DNA from: Lachnospiraceae bacterium UBA3638 | Lineage (GTDB): Bacteria; Bacillota; Clostridia; Lachnospirales; Lachnospiraceae | Direction of reading: 5' to 3' | NCBI GenBank assembly: GCA_002373595.1 | Contig: DFKT01000028.1 | Span: forward strand, 1-15,640 | DNA: 15,640 bases | In this document: positions 14,115 to 15,640 of the stretch, one piece after another | Layout: each line of letters opens with the position of its first letter | Position numbering within the stretch: position 1 is the stretch's first letter | Made by a program: the position numbers and the translations under genes | The notes under the pieces: generated by a model | Told to the model about the DNA's origin: nothing | Databases searched by the model: none | The model's input: the letters and a program-made list of their open reading frames with translations, nothing else

Positions 14115-15640
14115 ATGTACCGGACTTATGAAATGCAACTCGCCGGCAGAACCCTTAAGGTCGATATCGACCGCGTGGGCAAGCAGGCAAACGGATGCGC
14201 ATTTATGCACTACGGTGATACCACCGTTCTTTCAACCGCAACCGCATCCGACAAGCCCAGGGATGGCATTGATTTCTTCCCTCTTTCCGTTGAGTATGAG
14301 GAGAAGATGTATGCCGTAGGAAAGATTCCCGGAGGCTTCAACAAGAGAGAGGGCAAGGCAAGCGAGAATGCTATCCTTACCAGCCGTGTTATTGACCGCC
14401 CTATGAGACCTCTCTTCCCCAAGGATTACCGCAACGATGTAACGCTCAACAACATGGTAATGAGCGTTGATCCCGAGTGCCGTCCCGAGCTCGTAGCTAT
14501 GCTCGGAGCAGCTATCTCGACCTGCATCTCCGATATTCCTTTTGACGGTCCCTGCGCTATGACTCAGATGGGACTTGTTAACGGAGAGCTTATCGTTAAC
14601 CCCACACAGAAGCAGTGGAAAGAGGGAGACCTCAAGCTTACCGTTGCTTCCACCCGTGAGAAGGTCATCATGATCGAGGCAGGAGCAAATATCGTTCCCG
14701 AGGCCAAGATGATCGAAGCTATCTACAAGGCTCATGATGTCAACCAGACCATCATTGCTTTCATCGACGATATTGTTGCTAAGGAAGGCAAGAAGAAGCA
14801 TGAGTATACCAGCTGTGCGGTCCCTGCAGAGCTCTTTGACGAGATGAAGAGACTTGTTCCTCCCGAGGAGATGGAGAAGGCTGTCTTCACCGACGAGAAG
14901 CAGGTTAGAGAAGAGAATATCCGCGAGATCACTGCCAGACTCGAGGAGGCATTTGCAGAGAAGGAAGATTGGCTCGCAATCCTCGGAGAGGCTATTTATC
15001 AGTATGAGAAGAAGACCGTACGTAAGATGATCCTCAAGGATCACAAGCGTCCTGACGGCAGAGAGATCACCCAGATCAGACCTCTTGCAGCAGAGGTTGA
15101 TCTCATCCCCCGCACTCACGGTTCTTCAATGTTCACCAGAGGACAGACTCAGATCTGCGATGTATGTACCCTCGCACCTCTTTCCGAGTCTCAGAAGGTG
15201 GACGGACTTGATGAGAACGTTACCGAGAAGAGATATATGCATCACTACAACTTCCCTTCATACTCCGTAGGCGAGACCAAGCCCAGCCGCGGACCGGGAA
15301 GAAGAGAGATCGGTCACGGAGCACTCGCTGAGCGTGCACTCCTTCCTGTGCTTCCCAGCCCCGAGGAGTTCCCTTATGCGATCCGCTGCGTATCCGAGAC
15401 CTTTGAGTCCAACGGATCCACTTCGATGGCTTCCACCTGCGCATCATGCATGTCCCTTATGGCAGCAGGTGTACCTATAAAGGCAATGGTAGCAGGAATT
15501 TCCTGCGGACTCGTTACCGGAGATACCGATGACGATTTCGTACTCCTTACCGATATCCAGGGACTCGAGGACTTCTTCGGAGACATGGATTTCAAGGTAA
15601 CCGGTACCACCGAGGGAATCACCGCTATCCAGATGGATAT
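14115..15640 (+). CDS. pnp: Polyribonucleotide nucleotidyltransferase (PNPase), 3' end outside window
   Basis: Phosphorolytic 3'-to-5' exoribonuclease acting in mRNA decay and RNA quality control. The first 508 of about 700 residues are present, in one uninterrupted frame. The first RNase PH-like domain includes GGFNKREGKASENAILTSRV and DRPMRPLFP. The helical linker domain covers roughly 220-310. The second RNase PH domain includes KRPDGREITQIRPL, SMFTRGQTQ and GDMDFKVTGTTEGITAIQMD at the edge. Metal-binding aspartates equivalent to E. coli D486 and D492 fall at D486 and D492 here too. KH and S1 domains lie outside the window. Start ATG 14115 follows AAAGGAGG (14103-14110). The rpsO-pnp neighbourhood is conserved widely among bacteria. 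Confidence 0.97.
   Translation, partial: MYRTYEMQLAGRTLKVDIDRVGKQANGCAFMHYGDTTVLSTATASDKPRDGIDFFPLSVEYEEKMYAVGKIPGGFNKREGKASENAILTSRVIDRPMRPLFPKDYRNDVTLNNMVMSVDPECRPELVAMLGAAISTCISDIPFDGPCAMTQMGLVNGELIVNPTQKQWKEGDLKLTVASTREKVIMIEAGANIVPEAKMIEAIYKAHDVNQTIIAFIDDIVAKEGKKKHEYTSCAVPAELFDEMKRLVPPEEMEKAVFTDEKQVREENIREITARLEEAFAEKEDWLAILGEAIYQYEKKTVRKMILKDHKRPDGREITQIRPLAAEVDLIPRTHGSSMFTRGQTQICDVCTLAPLSESQKVDGLDENVTEKRYMHHYNFPSYSVGETKPSRGPGRREIGHGALAERALLPVLPSPEEFPYAIRCVSETFESNGSTSMASTCASCMSLMAAGVPIKAMVAGISCGLVTGDTDDDFVLLTDIQGLEDFFGDMDFKVTGTTEGITAIQMD

Noticed and set aside
14232..15119. A 295-codon minus-strand frame rich in Leu and Ser.
   Set aside because: It lies antisense to pnp, which is intact and recognisable; no ribosome binding site or domain was seen.

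Overview
The window looks like chromosome of a Firmicute of the class Clostridia, most likely Lachnospiraceae. That is inference. It rests on the translation-factor gene order rimP-nusA-rnpM-ylxQ-infB-rbfA-nrnA-truB-ribF followed by rpsO and pnp, strong AGGAGG-type ribosome binding sites, sigma-A type promoters, and a mid-G+C codon style rich in GAG, CTT, AGA and GGA. No 16S gene or other decisive marker is present.

Region 1 (1-3123) is the accessory part. It opens with the 3' half of groEL and a strong, probably bidirectional terminator (818-882). A 20-bp-stem palindrome follows (892-944). Next is an AT-rich solitary gene for an AAA ATPase with a nuclease-like C-terminus (1305-2516), whose promoter is bracketed by two related palindromic operators. 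The gene sits between two copies, in opposite orientation, of a long self-complementary element. The 138-bp cores (992-1129 and 2870-3007) match at 136 of 138 positions. The outer arms differ between copies, yet in each copy they pair with each other. A C-terminal remnant of an unrecognised protein (minus strand, 2650-2817) runs into the second copy. This element pair with the ATPase island is the least ordinary thing in the window.

Region 2 (3058-3999) is a single gene with its own near-consensus promoter. It encodes a secreted SGNH/GDSL hydrolase.

Region 3 (4013-13542) is one long co-directional operon for translation and transcription machinery: ribosome maturation (RimP, RbfA), elongation and termination control (NusA), the RNase P modulator YlxR/RnpM, an L7Ae-type protein, IF2, oligoribonuclease NrnA, tRNA pseudouridine-55 synthase, and FAD synthesis. 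Many genes overlap or abut. It ends with a secreted SH3-NlpC/P60 peptidoglycan hydrolase whose start overlaps ribF. A 120-nt leader with two tandem hairpins precedes rimP.

Region 4 (13551-15640) holds rpsO, with a consensus extended -10 promoter, a structured leader and its own terminator. It is followed by pnp, which has a long 5'-UTR hairpin and runs off the right edge. Both leaders look like candidates for autoregulation by the encoded protein, S15 and PNPase respectively, as known in other bacteria.

No tRNA, rRNA, CRISPR array, transposase or replication origin was seen.
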